In this document: in pieces, positions 24,083 through 35,072 of the stretch | How the letters are laid out: the number at the start of each line of letters is the position of its first letter | Position numbering within the stretch: position 1 is the first letter of the stretch | Assembly (NCBI GenBank): GCA_027596075.1 | Contig: JADGJC010000023.1 | Coordinates: forward strand, 62,001-126,000 | DNA length: 64,000 nt | From: Rhizophlyctis rosea | Lineage: Eukaryota; Chytridiomycota; Chytridiomycetes; Rhizophlyctidales; Rhizophlyctidaceae | Reading direction: 5' to 3' | The notes under the pieces: generated by a model | Databases searched by the model: none | What the model was told of the DNA's origin: nothing | Seen by the model: only the letters and a program-made list of their open reading frames with translations | Made by a program: the position numbers and the translations under genes

Positions 24083-25208
24083 ATTAGCGAGCACGGTTTC
24101 CAGCGTTGTAGTGGGTCGTATTGGCAGGAGGATATCTCATTGCAAGGATAGATTGTTTCCAAACTGTTTTTGATGGATGCTTGTGTCCGCTTGATTTTGG
24201 AAGTTTACATGGTATTGCTGGTCTTGCCGACGTCATGCAATGCAGACGAGAAGTACTTTATGGCCACAGATGAACAATAAGTAACGACGCACCATCTACC
24301 GTTAATTTCCCGGAAACATGCGCAACTTTGCATGGGAGGTTCTCTCTAACTTCAAGATACATAATGTATTTGACGACACATCATATCAGTGATCCCATCA
24401 GATCCCATCCAACACTCAAGACGATTTCTTCCAAAAAACGATAACAAAAATATTAATGCCAAAAATAGAACATGTTACAGCATTACGAGCCCAAGGCTTT
24501 CTATTCTACGCAGACTGTGATGTGGAGGTTCACAGTTGTGATCCTGCCACTGGCAATGTCGATTAAGGAAAGGGAAATGTAAGTGGGCGGATTTCAAAAA
24601 AGATGGAGATTGCGGAGCCCGCCGTAACGGATCAGTAGCATCCTCTAAGTGACGATAGCATCCTATCCACCACCAGCACAACCTTCCCCGCCGTCATCAT
24701 CTTCCTCAAGTAGCTGGAAGACTCGGTCTTGGTTTCGGTTGATGAGCTGCACGGAACAAGGTTGATGACGTCAACACTCGACCACCAGACGCTGATATAC
24801 CGCTTTCGCAGATACAAACCTGCAACAGCTGAGATTGGGTGGCCGCAAGCTGGGCGACGAGCGGCTGAAGGGGTTGAGGCTGAGTGCGGATCAGTCGGCG
24901 CATTTAGTGAAATTGTATGTTATTTTGCCTTGATTGTTGGGCGCCCCCACGGAGAATGTCAGCTCTTACAAGACTATGCATGCAGATGAATGTGATGCGA
25001 AGTACCGGTAAATGCAGGTTTTCCCGCATGACCCTGACGGCGTGGATTCCACTCGAAGCCCATCTCAACACAGTTCTGAACAGCGCTGCTGTGTGTCTCA
25101 CGGGTGGTTATCGAAATGGTTGGCTCTGGTTACTTCAGCGAGAATAAAACCAGACGGAAAAATACCTAGCGCAGATGCACATTATCACATCCACATCAGG
25201 CTGCCAGA
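24083..25208. other. Intergenic region, nothing identified
   Basis: Only short frames are seen on either strand, without recognisable domains. No repeats were obvious. Confidence 0.5.
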
Positions 25209-25544
25209 ATGCCTAGCATCTCCTTCCCAGTTTCTCACCCCTACCAACAACTATTCAAGACGCGCTCCCCAGCACCGGCAGGAAACCAAATTACCGCGCC
25301 TTCCCTCTTCTCCGCCCCTTCCGATTCGAAATAGCAAAATCCTCAATCATACCCCGCAGCCGGCGCAGACAAAATCGACCTGCCCAGATCCTTCTCACTG
25401 GCGCTGTCCGGGTATATCATCTTCGGAGGTGGTGCCGTCCACGCCGATATGTTCTTCTTCTTCGGAGGTAGTGTAATCCCACCTCCGTCCGCATCTCTGG
25501 TGACGACTGCATCGTTCTGCGAGACGCTCCTTCCCATGTGGTGA
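25209..25544 (+). pseudogene. Small ORF with an in-frame TAG, possible membrane protein
   Basis: An ATG at 25209 opens 41 codons (MPSISFPVSHPYQQLF...) to a TAG at 25332-25334. The same frame then continues for 70 more codons to a TGA at 25542-25544. The second part has a hydrophobic, membrane-like segment (SFSLALSGYIIFGGGAVHAD, then MFFFFGGSVI). The TAG would be CAG (Gln) after a single C-to-T change. No GT donor placed before the TAG removes it cleanly. The product is unrecognised. An antisense frame is also open here, so coding status is uncertain. Confidence 0.3.
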
Positions 25545-27485
25545 CTGTGGCGCCCGGAATCCCGCTAACCCACCACTGGCAGTCTGTGAAACGGGTGGCG
25601 GGGGCAACCATGCTGGAGCGGCACCGGCGGACGAGCGAGTTCCCACGCTCGTTTTACACTCTGAGATGGGTGAGGAGATTTGCACGGGCGACATGATCAC
25701 GCTGGCGGTGCGTGGGATGGCGACTGAGGAGCTTTGGTTTAGGTTTCTTTGCGACGTCGGTGGCGAAGGTCGTTGCTTCTCCTGGTGGGGGGGGGAGGCA
25801 AGGAATGACGATGTGGATGATCGAGAACGAATTGACATGGTTGGCTTTGTCAAGGTTGAAGGTGCGGGTGTGGGTTGTTGGGCTGGTGTAAGGTGTGATA
25901 CTGGCTCCTTTTGTCGTCCCAATCACGCCGTTCACGGCATTTTCGTGACCCCGTCCCCTCTCTTCGATTGGAGAACTCACGATGGGCACGTCGTCAGAAC
26001 CAAGGGATCACTTCCGTGCCCTTATTCGCAATCCCGTTTGTGACCCTTCACTCCCCGTTTTCTCGTGCCCTAATCCCATTGCACTGCCTTCTGTCGATTG
26101 AGATAAATCCTGACCGACGGATGGTGCATCTCTCGCGGCTGGTTCGACCCTTTGGCGGTAGTTGCCAATCAACAATAACAAACGGTCGGGTTATTGGCGG
26201 TGCCATGCTAGCCAGTAGATTGTAGGGTAATATTCGTCCAAGCGCATGCCGAGACCGACGTTTCCAGAGCTCATTGCATACTCTGAGTTGCCAAAGACGT
26301 GAGCATTCCAGATTTGTGGCAATGTCGCATTCACGTGGCATCGCATGTGACAATCAAAGGTCATCTTGTATCAATAGCTATCGCATATTTCGAGAGCTTC
26401 CGTCACATACCCAGGGAACCAGTTATATCATTCTTTGACAGCCACTGACCTGACTTGCAGAACCTGCCGGGGACTTCCCAATATCGACCTCCAGATCTAC
26501 ATTCTATCAAAAAGTCTAACATCGCACGGAAGAGCTTCAACCCTACAGTCTCTCAACGATCACCAAAAATACCGTTTCGTCCGCGGATCGTAAAACGATT
26601 GATAGCAAGACGATCCGGACAATTGGGTTTGACTATTTTTGGGCGCGTCTGCGGTCCAGGAACAGATGGATGGAGGATGGGATTCTTTCTGGGCGGCGTC
26701 GACGTTGGATGGTTGCGATAACGCGGCGAGTGTGTGACCGTGTCCCACACTGACCAATGTTGTAATAATGGGAAAGAGCAGCGTCACCAGAGAGGAGTAC
26801 TGATAGGTGATACCGCTGATAGGACACGAGCAACGAACTCAACGAGCATCATGAGAAGATGGCCTCACCAGATAGGCCTACCTACCTAGTATAGTTAGGA
26901 CCTAGGCCTACCTACCTGCTGCACTTGTAAACGAAGATGTTTTGGCAGCCAGAGCCGCTGCAGAGTCAGCAGCTGCAGCTTGCGTGAATGACGCGACTGT
27001 GCCACACAGCCGTGACAGCATGCATGCAAGCCACCATCGGCATTCACATCAGTGACATCACTCGGACAACCCCACCCGCGACCCCACCCTTCTTCGACTA
27101 CCCACATGACTTTGGTATCAATCCTCTGCCATTCGCAGAAACAGTCTAGTAAATTGTCTATTCTGAGCTTATACTGAAACTCGCACTTGCACACAGGGAA
27201 AGGCTGTGCATTGGAGTAGTATTCCGTTTACCGGACAACATTGCCGTTGTCGACGCAGAACGCATGTACGCGTTCCGTTGATCTACCGAATTCGCACGGT
27301 ATCCGATGCCCGCACGAGAGTGCACACTTTGCTTTTGCTATCAGCGTCAGAACCGTAAGTATCTGTATTTACGATGGCGTACTTGGCGTTTGCTTAACAT
27401 CACCTTCTGAATCTGCAGATCAACATCCCCAACACAGACAACACACCAACCTTCAATCATCTTGACCCCAGATCCTTACGCAACA
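25545..27485. other. Intergenic region with short direct repeats and a possible 5' UTR intron
   Basis: A 175-codon minus-strand frame (25395-25922) and a 125-codon plus-strand frame (25666-26043) overlap each other. Both are low-complexity and I do not call either. A possible 5' UTR intron of the coiled-coil gene runs from GTAAGT at about 27355 to CTGCAG at about 27420. The repeat at 26873-26917 lies here. Confidence 0.45.
26873..26917 (+). repeat. Two direct copies of TAGGCCTACCTACCT
   Basis: The exact 15-mer occurs at 26873-26887 and again at 26903-26917, 30 bp apart from start to start. The unit contains the palindrome AGGCCT, and the spacer ends in a second palindrome, CCTAGG. Confidence 0.85.
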
Positions 27486-28646
27486 ATGTCTCAGAAGGGC
27501 GCTGATTTCTCGCCTCAGGAGCTTGTGTTCCTGACGATCCAAAACTTCCTCCACCAAGAAGAAGCTCAAAACAATCAGAAGGATACATTGCGCGCATTTC
27601 GGAGGCCGGGGCATCCTTTGTACACGCATGTTGCTGGCAAGTAGTGGAGGCAATATGAAAACCGCTGCGGGCAGATCCAGAGCCACATTGGCGCGTTCAA
27701 CAGGATCACAAACACTCCCGTCAATGCTGGTGGAGCGAGCACGGTGACGGGGCCTGGCGCGGTGACGGGTGCTGGAGGGGGTGGTTCTGGGACGGGGACG
27801 GCGGCCGCCATGCCTGCGGAGATGATCAAATTCCTGGCCGACTTGTCTCAAATCGTGCAAGCAAATGGCGGTGGTGCAGAGGCAAGAAACGGGAACGGGG
27901 ACGATATGGGCAGCGGCACAGGCGGCTCTTCCGCAGTTGGCGGCTTTGGAGAGGGTGTGGGTACCGCACCCGGGGATGGAAACAACTCAACTGTCCGGTT
28001 GACCGACTTGTTGGCGAGTGTGTCGCGCATGGCGAAAGCAAATGCACAATTGGGGCGGCAATTGGAGAAAGTGCGCGCGGATGAGGCCAAGTTGCTCGTG
28101 GAACTCGAAAGGCTCAATGCGCAGGACAGTCAGCAACGGATCGCCCAGTTGGAGGCCATCAACGATGGTCTTCATGCATCACTTGTTGCAGAACGGGAAA
28201 AAACGCAAAAGTTGGACGGGGAACGATTGACCGCAGAAAATGAAGCACGGGTTGCGGGGATCGAAAAGGCAGCGTGGAGCAGGGAAAAGGCGCTGGTGTC
28301 GAGAATGAATGACAAGCTCAACAATCAGGTGTCTTCACTCCAAACCCAAGTGTCCATACTTCTCGGCAAACTCAGCGACAAGCGTGAACAGCTGCTCCTT
28401 GCTGTCTCGCGTGAAAAAGCGACGGCAACAGAGAATAGACAACTCCAGATCAACAACGAGACCTTTCAATGCCAGATTTCAGAGTTGGAAGAAAACCTCT
28501 CTTGGTCCGAGGAGGAAAGGCGGATCCACACGGAATCCACCGTCGCAAAGTTCTTTCCCAAATTCCCAACCGCGACAAAATCGTTGCGTGCGCAAAAGTT
28601 CGTACGGGGATTTCTCGTCATTTTTCAAAGCGAAAAGGAAGCATAG
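27486..28646 (+). pseudogene. Coiled-coil protein gene interrupted by an in-frame TAG
   Basis: An ATG at 27486 starts MSQKGADFSPQELVFLTIQN. It leads into DTLRAFRRPGHPLYTHVAGK, where a TAG at 27642-27644 interrupts the frame. The same frame resumes directly with WRQYENRCGQIQSHIGAFNR and stays open to a TAG at 28644-28646. The second part has a Gly-rich linker (about residues 85-160) and a long Glu/Lys/Arg/Gln-rich coiled coil (about residues 190-350). I found no intron that removes the stop in frame: a GC-AG option at the site shifts the downstream frame. It may be a nonsense pseudogene, a readthrough gene, or a sequencing error. I do not recognise the family. The C-terminus abuts the HEL2 relic and may be truncated too. 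Confidence 0.6.
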
Positions 28647-28648
28647 TA

Positions 28649-29360
28649 TGGAAGACGCGACTCGACGGGCAGGATGAGTTAGTTGAGCATTGTCGAGAGC
28701 ATCGTGAGCAGTGTTTCCCGTGTCAGCGAAAGGGAATACGAAACCAATATCATTGGGATCATAACGATTTGGTATGAAATTTGCGAGAAAGATTGTTCTT
28801 GGCCGACATGCTCATTCTGAACTGACATTTTTGCAGGAGGATCATTTCCGAAACGATCATATTTTTTGCCCCGATAGCGATTGTTTGGAACACAGAGTTA
28901 TGGTGTTTGATTCCGAAATAGATTTCAAGGCGCACGAGGTATGTTGATACACCTCAGTTGTCCATGAGGCACCACTGACTAAGCTTTTTTTCATAGATGG
29001 AAGTGCACAGAGGAGCTTCACAGCGAAGGGGTCGTGGGGAACAGATTCAATTGGACTTCAACTATGCCGGTCGTCCGGCCTAGAGGAATCGACAGGCAGG
29101 ATGGAAGAGGGGGTCGTAGACGTGGAGGGGGTGGACGAGGCGGCGATGGTGGGGCCGGTGGTGGGGGACGGGATAGAAGCCGGCGTGACGAACGGGCGCA
29201 CGAGCCACCGTCTCGCCCGGCCCCTTTGGAACCTTCTGTCTCCAATGGTCGAGAACCTTCGCAAAGGTCACGGCCGCCGCCTGGATTCGGCACCCAATTA
29301 TCTGAAGCACCTCGTGCCGCTGCGCGCCGGAACGAGAGTGGTCATTGTAGGTGTGATTGA
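28649..29360 (+). pseudogene. HEL2: Truncated, frameshifted relic of HEL2/ZNF598 ribosome-collision E3 ligase
   Basis: Three collinear pieces match the zinc-finger region of Hel2/ZNF598: DELVEHCREHREQCFPC and IRNQYHWDHNDL (frame ending at 28771), EDHFRNDHIFCPDSDCLEHR to DFKAHE (28837-28938), and MEVHRG to LDFNYAGRP (from 28997). They are split by two intact introns, so this is not a retrocopy. A TAG follows at 29081. The homology then continues one frame over, through a Gly/Arg-rich linker to RPPPGFGTQLSEAP, typical of the family C-terminus, which implies a 1-nt indel near 29070-29080. The RING domain and the first zinc finger are absent. Intact Hel2 ubiquitinates 40S proteins on collided ribosomes. 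Only a dead 3' portion is present here. Confidence 0.78.
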
Positions 29361-29399
29361 ATTTGCTGATGCGTTCCATGCTGCTCACTCATGTCGTGC

Positions 29400-30167
29400 C
29401 AAACACTCGGAAACTACTGCATGTACGGCAGTTTGAACAGTCAAGGTAATCACCATGGTCGGCTCGAACGAGGTGAACGGATACACGCTGGACCCTCACA
29501 TTGGCGAATTCGTCCCGACACATCGAAATGTAAGTTGCCGTTCATATTCATTGTCCTTCAGAAGGTCGATGTGGCATGCACCTGACGCTATGTGTTTTGA
29601 CCATGATAGCTCAAGTTCGGCAAGAAGAAGATATACTCCATCAATGAACAATGAAGGCAACGCCCACACCTTGGACGAGGCCATCAAGGGATACATCAAT
29701 TCCGTAAAGTTCCCACCGCCGGGTCATCAGGAAAAGTTTACACCCTACACGGCCTATTACGTCGGTTCCATGGTGGCAGATGTACGTTTCCTTCAAACTG
29801 TACAACCCTCCTCCTTTAGAGTCCCAGCACCAACACTTACCACATCCCACAGATTCACCGCACACTCCTTTACGGCGGCATCTTCCTCTACCCCGGCGGC
29901 GAGCTCCGGGTTTTGTACGAATTTATCCCCATGGCCCTCCTCATCGAAGCAGCAGGCGGGAAGGCCTCCACCACCGGCCGCAGATGCTTCCTCGATCTCA
30001 CCCCAGATAATATGCATTCGCGGTCGCCAATTGTGCTGGGAACAAAGGAAGAGTCCGAGGCCGTCGAGGAATGGTATACCACTCCTCCCTGTTTACAAAG
30101 GGAGAGGGTCCTTATAGCATATATTCGTCGACGACGCGATCAATTTAGATTTAGTTTGGAGCTTTGA
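29400..30167 (+). pseudogene. FBP1: Truncated, frameshifted relic of fructose-1,6-bisphosphatase
   Basis: The C-terminal half of FBPase is recognisable: NYCMYGS, then [57 protein letters not shown] and [19 protein letters not shown]. Two introns are preserved (29530-29609 and 29782-29852). The N-terminal half, with most metal- and substrate-binding residues, is missing. At least two frameshifts occur: one between NYCMYGS and MVGSNEV near 29440, and one at 29643-29656, where AATGAAC/AATGAAG is a tandem 7-bp duplication. The last exon (29853-30167) is otherwise intact, which suggests recent decay. The functional enzyme of gluconeogenesis must be encoded elsewhere. Confidence 0.88.
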
Positions 30168-31397
30168 ATAATTGTAGTGCTGAAAGTATGAAACGGACAG
30201 TTGAGAAGTTCTGTTGGTTGTTCAAGATGGTGGCATGTTCCCGCCCAGCAATGCATTCTTATGTCTTGACCAGCGCTGTTGGCTGTGGTCCGGTATGGAA
30301 AGTGAAACACCGAGTGCGGCGGCTTCCTGCATAAGTGATTCCATTCGTTGATGGGCATGATTGATGAAATGATGGAACTCCCAATGTTGTAAGATTGGTC
30401 CACAACTATGATGAAGCTTGGTGGAGGTTTTGCCAATTGCCGCATAGTCCTTGCAGATTCAGGGGGATTGGGAGTTCTGTAGATAGAAATAGAATTACCT
30501 TTCACTCCTGCACTACGAACGATAGACGTAGACCAGAAATCTGAAGATCAGCACAAAGATCACATACTTTGGAAAACAAATCGAGTTCAATTATATGAGA
30601 TATCATCCAGAAATTTGCTTCCTAAGTGCATTATTCACCGAAATGCTGCTATTCGATCTACTACCACCGCCATTCAATCAACCAGCATACTCCCTCCATG
30701 ACAAACAACCGTCCCTCACTCCGCACTCCCCCTCCAAATCTGCATCATCCCCCCTCCTCCTAAGCATCATTCAAACAAACGTCGGATGTGGTGATGGGTG
30801 AAGACGTTGGGAAGACGGATGGGGATAGGCAAGTTTCTTTTTTGGAAGGTGGGGATCGAGTGGGGTTTGATGCCGTTGGTGATGGTGATGATGATACGTT
30901 GATGGCGGAAGGGAATTAGGGGAGTAGAGAGGCTTTTGACGTGGTCTGTCGCGCGGTAGGTTCTCTGATGGTATCGATGGGGGAAATGAGAGGGTTTCAG
31001 GCCATGTGCGTATTTGTAGATAGTTCTTTGGTTACGGTGTCCGTAGGTGAAAATAGTATGCAAAGTCTTTTTGTGTAGATAAGTAAGTGTTTGTAGGTAG
31101 TAGCTTCGCTCATGTGTTTTATCTGCGAATGCAACATAGCTTTTTCCCATAAACTTACGGGGATATGTCTCAAACAGCCTACAGTCAACGGCAGTCATGT
31201 GTGAAACATATCTAATGCGGATCGTCTTTCAAATATTTCAAGATATTGCTTCACCTATTTACAGGCTGACCCACAAACTATACAACACTTTCAATTCAAC
31301 CCCATGTGGGCGCTTAAATAACTATGTGCAAAGAATCTATCTACTACATTTCAATCTACCTACATTGTGTCTTCACTTCTTACCACCCACAAGGGTC
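30168..31397. other. Intergenic region, nothing identified
   Basis: A 143-codon minus-strand frame at 30767-31198 (His/Thr/Arg-rich) has no recognisable domain, and I do not call it. The region separates the FBPase relic from the convergent ankyrin gene. Confidence 0.45.
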
Positions 31398-32398
31398 TCA
31401 CCCACCCCGCCGTCCCTCCACGCCTCCACTTCCATCGGTTCCCTCCTCACTCCCAGCAGCACCACCACCTTCCGCCGCATTCCGAATCACGCTCTCAAGA
31501 GTTCCGTTTTGTATGAGCTCTTGCAACTGACCCATGGAGACGGTGATTCTGTGCCCATGCTCCTCATCGTCTCCACTCTCATCGTCATCATTATTGGCGT
31601 CTTCGTCGTCGTCGTCTGATTGCATGTGAGAGAAATCTTCGTCAATGTGAGGGGCGGGAACGTAATTTGGTGTCAGGGCTAAATAGAATGGTTGGTTGTC
31701 AGTGAAGGTTCCTGGAGCGCGGGAAGATGGGTACGTGACTGACTTTTGAGATATTCGACGACTTCGACGTGTTCCTCTTCATCTGCTGATTCGATGGGCT
31801 GCAAGACATAGCACGTCAGGGTTTAGTGCCTTTGGCAAAGCCTCAATTGAGCACCTCGCGCCTGGCTAGAGGTAGTAAACAAATAAACACATACCAGCTG
31901 TCCCGAGTCGTTCCGCTTGTGCGGGTCGGCACCAAGTTCGACGAGCAAGCGCGCACAGTCAACGGTTTCGGCGACGTGCAAAGGCGTATCTCCTTCGGTG
32001 TCCGTGATGTTTGGGTTCGCTCCGTATTTTGTGACGAGGAGGCGGATGAGTTCGGTTCGGTTCCAAGATGCGGCGGCGTGGCTGGTGAAGGGATTTTGAC
32101 AGGTCGGGTCAGAAGGTCAATATTGGACGCAATCTGACAGGTCCGGAAACAACGGGGTCAAGAGTACGTACAGAGGTGTGTATCCGTTTTGGTCCTTGAT
32201 ATTGGGGTCTAGTGGCTCGCCTATGGTTTTTGGGAAAGGCGCTGTGAGGGTATTGCCTTCAATAGAATACATTGGTTGCATTTGCTTACCTCCTGGCCCG
32301 CCGTGTTGCAAGAAGTGCTCCACCACTTCCAGCTTCCCGTCGCTTGCCGCTAGCCAGATGTTGGAAGTGGCTACACCCGGGATCTCCAAGGCTGGCAT
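31398..32398 (-). CDS. Ankyrin-repeat protein with acidic tail
   Basis: Five exons, in transcription order 32398-32290, 32220-32172, 32081-31895, 31798-31744 and 31678-31398, give 226 residues with agreeing phases. Three ankyrin-type repeats are visible: NIWLAASDGKLEVVEHFLQH, DQNGYTPLHAAASWNRTELI with LLVTKYGANPN, and TEGDTPLHVAETVDCARLLV. A helix with a Glu-rich segment follows (ESADEEEHVEVVEYLK). The tail is very acidic (SDDDDEDANNDDDESGDDEE) and ends in a Gly/Glu-rich stretch. Small ankyrin proteins of this shape, such as yeast Yar1, act as protein chaperones or adaptors. A precise orthology is not claimed. Confidence 0.85.
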
Positions 32399-33161
32399 TG
32401 CTTTAGGATCGGAAGTGTATTGTGCTGATGATGATTACGGGAAGACGCGGGTCCAGGGAAGCGTGGGAAAAGTGGGGACAATGCAATGGTGGGGATCAGT
32501 GTGGGGATGTTTTGATGTTAATGCCGTGACTCATTATGACTGGTAATAATGGATAGTATGCCACACTCCACCCGGATAGCTTTTGTAAACAACCGACTAT
32601 GTGTGACTGCGTGCGTGCATTTCTCGTGGGCATTGGATGAAATGAAATTGATGGCACAGTGACATGACCATTGTGGCACACCCACCTGCGCCATCACTGC
32701 GCCCAACTTCCAAAAGTCCTGGAGAGACTCCCTTTCGTGGATGAAGGTTGGACGGTTGGTTGGGACTGTCTCTTCCATTGCTTGTTTTCCGTTACATCCC
32801 GAGTTGAAGAGGAACTCGATATGGGTGGTTCTATGACTCATGTGTGAACAACGTACTTGCACAGTATCCACTCTCATTTGCAACCAACAATTTGGTAACG
32901 AAGCTGACGGCAGTTTTGTCAATATCAGCGGACAAAGAGGTAAACACATGTTGTCCCACGGGTTGTTGATGGTGCGAATATTGAACTTACCTTGTTGATG
33001 TACCCATCAATAGTGCAATCAATATCATATTTCGGTCTGAGCTGTAGCTGTCAGCTGATCAGTTCGTATCCGACTATGTACGTGAACTTTTTGAGAAGCA
33101 GGGGTTCACATTTGGTCACTATCCTCTAAATCACAACTTTACCAAACCTTCAGACATAAGT
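32399..33161. other. Divergent promoter region between the ankyrin and bHLH genes
   Basis: The ankyrin gene starts at 32398 on the minus strand and the bHLH gene at 33162 on the plus strand, so both promoters must lie in this 763-bp spacer. No gene and no repeat were seen. Confidence 0.5.
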
Positions 33162-35072
33162 ATGCACCCAGGCAGCACAGAAGCCATGGACGCATACCTT
33201 CAAAATGCGTTCAACACCCCGGACGCTTCGCTGCTTGCTTCCATGCAAATGGGGACAATGCCACCGCTCAATGAGCTGCAACTCCAGCAGTACATGGCCG
33301 TACAGAATCAGGCAAATCCCATGCAGTTGCCCCTGCATCCGTCTCAGCTTTTGTTGCATCAGCAGCTTCAGAACCAGCAAACCATGATGCAGTCGCAACT
33401 TCTACCTCCCACGCTCCCTCCCCATTTTCCCGCAAATCTGCCCATGACCATGGATCAAAGTGTTCAACAGCAGCAACTATTGAATCAGTTGAACATGCAG
33501 CAGAATATGTTCACAGGGGAGGCTTTCAACAACCCGCACAGTTCGACTGATTTTGCAGACTTGATGTCACCGTTTTTGATGGGTGATACGAGCATGTCGG
33601 GAAATGATGATATGCAAGAAGACGACGATGTATGTCCCCTTTCCGTTGGCAAACATTGCAATTCTATCTGATACTTTGACTTCGAAACAGATTCTATTGA
33701 CGCCGTTGATCTCTCCTGCAATGACGCCCAGCATTGACTTCACCAGAATCAACTTGGCACATTCGAATGAAATCTTCTCTCCATTGACATCACCAGCCTT
33801 GCACCCTCGCCAGACTTTGGACTACCAGCTTCCAGCCACAACCCTTCCACCCGCTGTTCGACGCCGCGAATCAGCTCAGTCCGCATCCACAAGCTCTGAA
33901 CGACCTAAGAAAACTCCTCTCTCCTCGCCATACATCATACCCAAAAAATCTCTTTCTATAGCAACTGGAACCGTCGCCTCCCCCCATTCTCGTCCTTTAC
34001 GTTCAGCTGGCGTCCGCACCAGCAAATCTCCTGATCTACAATTACCTCCTTCAGCAACCTCAGTCCCATCCACCACCGCCGCCACATCATCACCATCATC
34101 CAAAGCAACAGCACTACCCACAAATAACGCCACACCGCCTCCCCCTGCTGCCGTAGCTGCAGCGAGCACCGATTCCAAAGTTTTCAAAGTTCCTCTTCCA
34201 AAACAGTCTGCACAACCGGGGCAACCCACACCACCGACCGCCAATGGGACGGCGTCATCTGGGACTGCATTGCAGGCTCAACAGGCGGCGGCGGCGGCGA
34301 TGTACATATCGCCCGAGTTGACGCCACAGCTGAATCCGGTGCCGAGTCCGAAGGGTCTTGCGCCCATCACTCCTTCACAACTCATGAAGATGGACCAGCG
34401 GCCGAAGGAAGTCTCGATTGCGCCCGTGCCGCCATCTTTGGTGTCGCCTTCTCTGAAGCCATTGCTTCCGCAGGGTATGTGTGGTGGAGATTCATAATGG
34501 AAAGACATTGAAAAGACTGATCTCGATTCCAGGTTCCGCAAGTAAGAACATCGACGCTGCCATCAGACTGGCGCAGAAGAGCAATTACCAGAACATACTT
34601 GAGGGAGACACTGAGTACGTTTTTTTCTGTGCTTCTCCGTACGATTTTCGCAATGGTTGCTCACATTTTTGGCAAATAGGGTACTCGGTCTCCAATACTC
34701 GTCAGACATTTCAACGGGCGTCGAAATCCGCCGCACGAGCCACAAACAGGCCGAACAACGGCGACGTGACTCGCTGAAGCAATGTTTTGAAGAGTTGAAG
34801 CAGTTGTTGCCGCCGGTGGAGGAGAAGAATCCTAGTAAAGTGATTATTTTGAAGAAAGGTAGGGGTTTGGAAGATTTGTACTTTACCGTCGTTTTAGGTT
34901 GACGCTTTTTGGAATATTTGCAGCGTACGAGTACATTGAACACATGCAGAAGAAGGAACGGGAGACGCAGGCGTTGATTGCGAAGTTGGAGGCGGAGATT
35001 AGTGCGTCGAAGGGTGTGGAGGGTGGAGGGGGGAAGGAAGGGGGGAAGGAGGGGGGTGTGGCGGCTTCGTAG
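33162..35072 (+). CDS. Basic helix-loop-helix transcription factor
   Basis: Five exons (33162-33629, 33691-34474, 34533-34614, 34680-34858, 34924-35072) give 553 residues. The first ~150 residues are Gln/Met/Leu-rich, as in activation domains. About 260 residues of Ser/Thr/Pro/Ala-rich sequence follow. The bHLH domain lies near the C-terminus: the basic region RRTSHKQAEQRRRDSLK has the His-Glu-Arg spacing of factors that bind CACGTG E-boxes. It is followed by helix 1 (QCFEELKQLLPP), a loop, and helix 2 (KVIILKKAYEYIEHMQKKE) running into a short zipper-like helix (ETQALIAKLEAEI). It should act in the nucleus as a homo- or heterodimer. Target genes are unknown, and two introns cut the bHLH segment. 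Confidence 0.92.

Noticed and set aside
25395..25922. 175-codon minus-strand frame, Ser/Pro-rich
   Set aside because: Low complexity, overlapped by open frames on the other strand and without motifs; insufficient support.
25332..27644. TAG reassigned to glutamine, to explain the two in-frame TAGs
   Set aside because: TAG ends several intact genes here (stress protein, SWIRM, UBC4, bHLH, Myb and cyclase genes), so it is a normal stop.
30767..31198. 143-codon minus-strand frame, His/Thr/Arg-rich
   Set aside because: No domain, no splice partners and atypical composition; probably chance.
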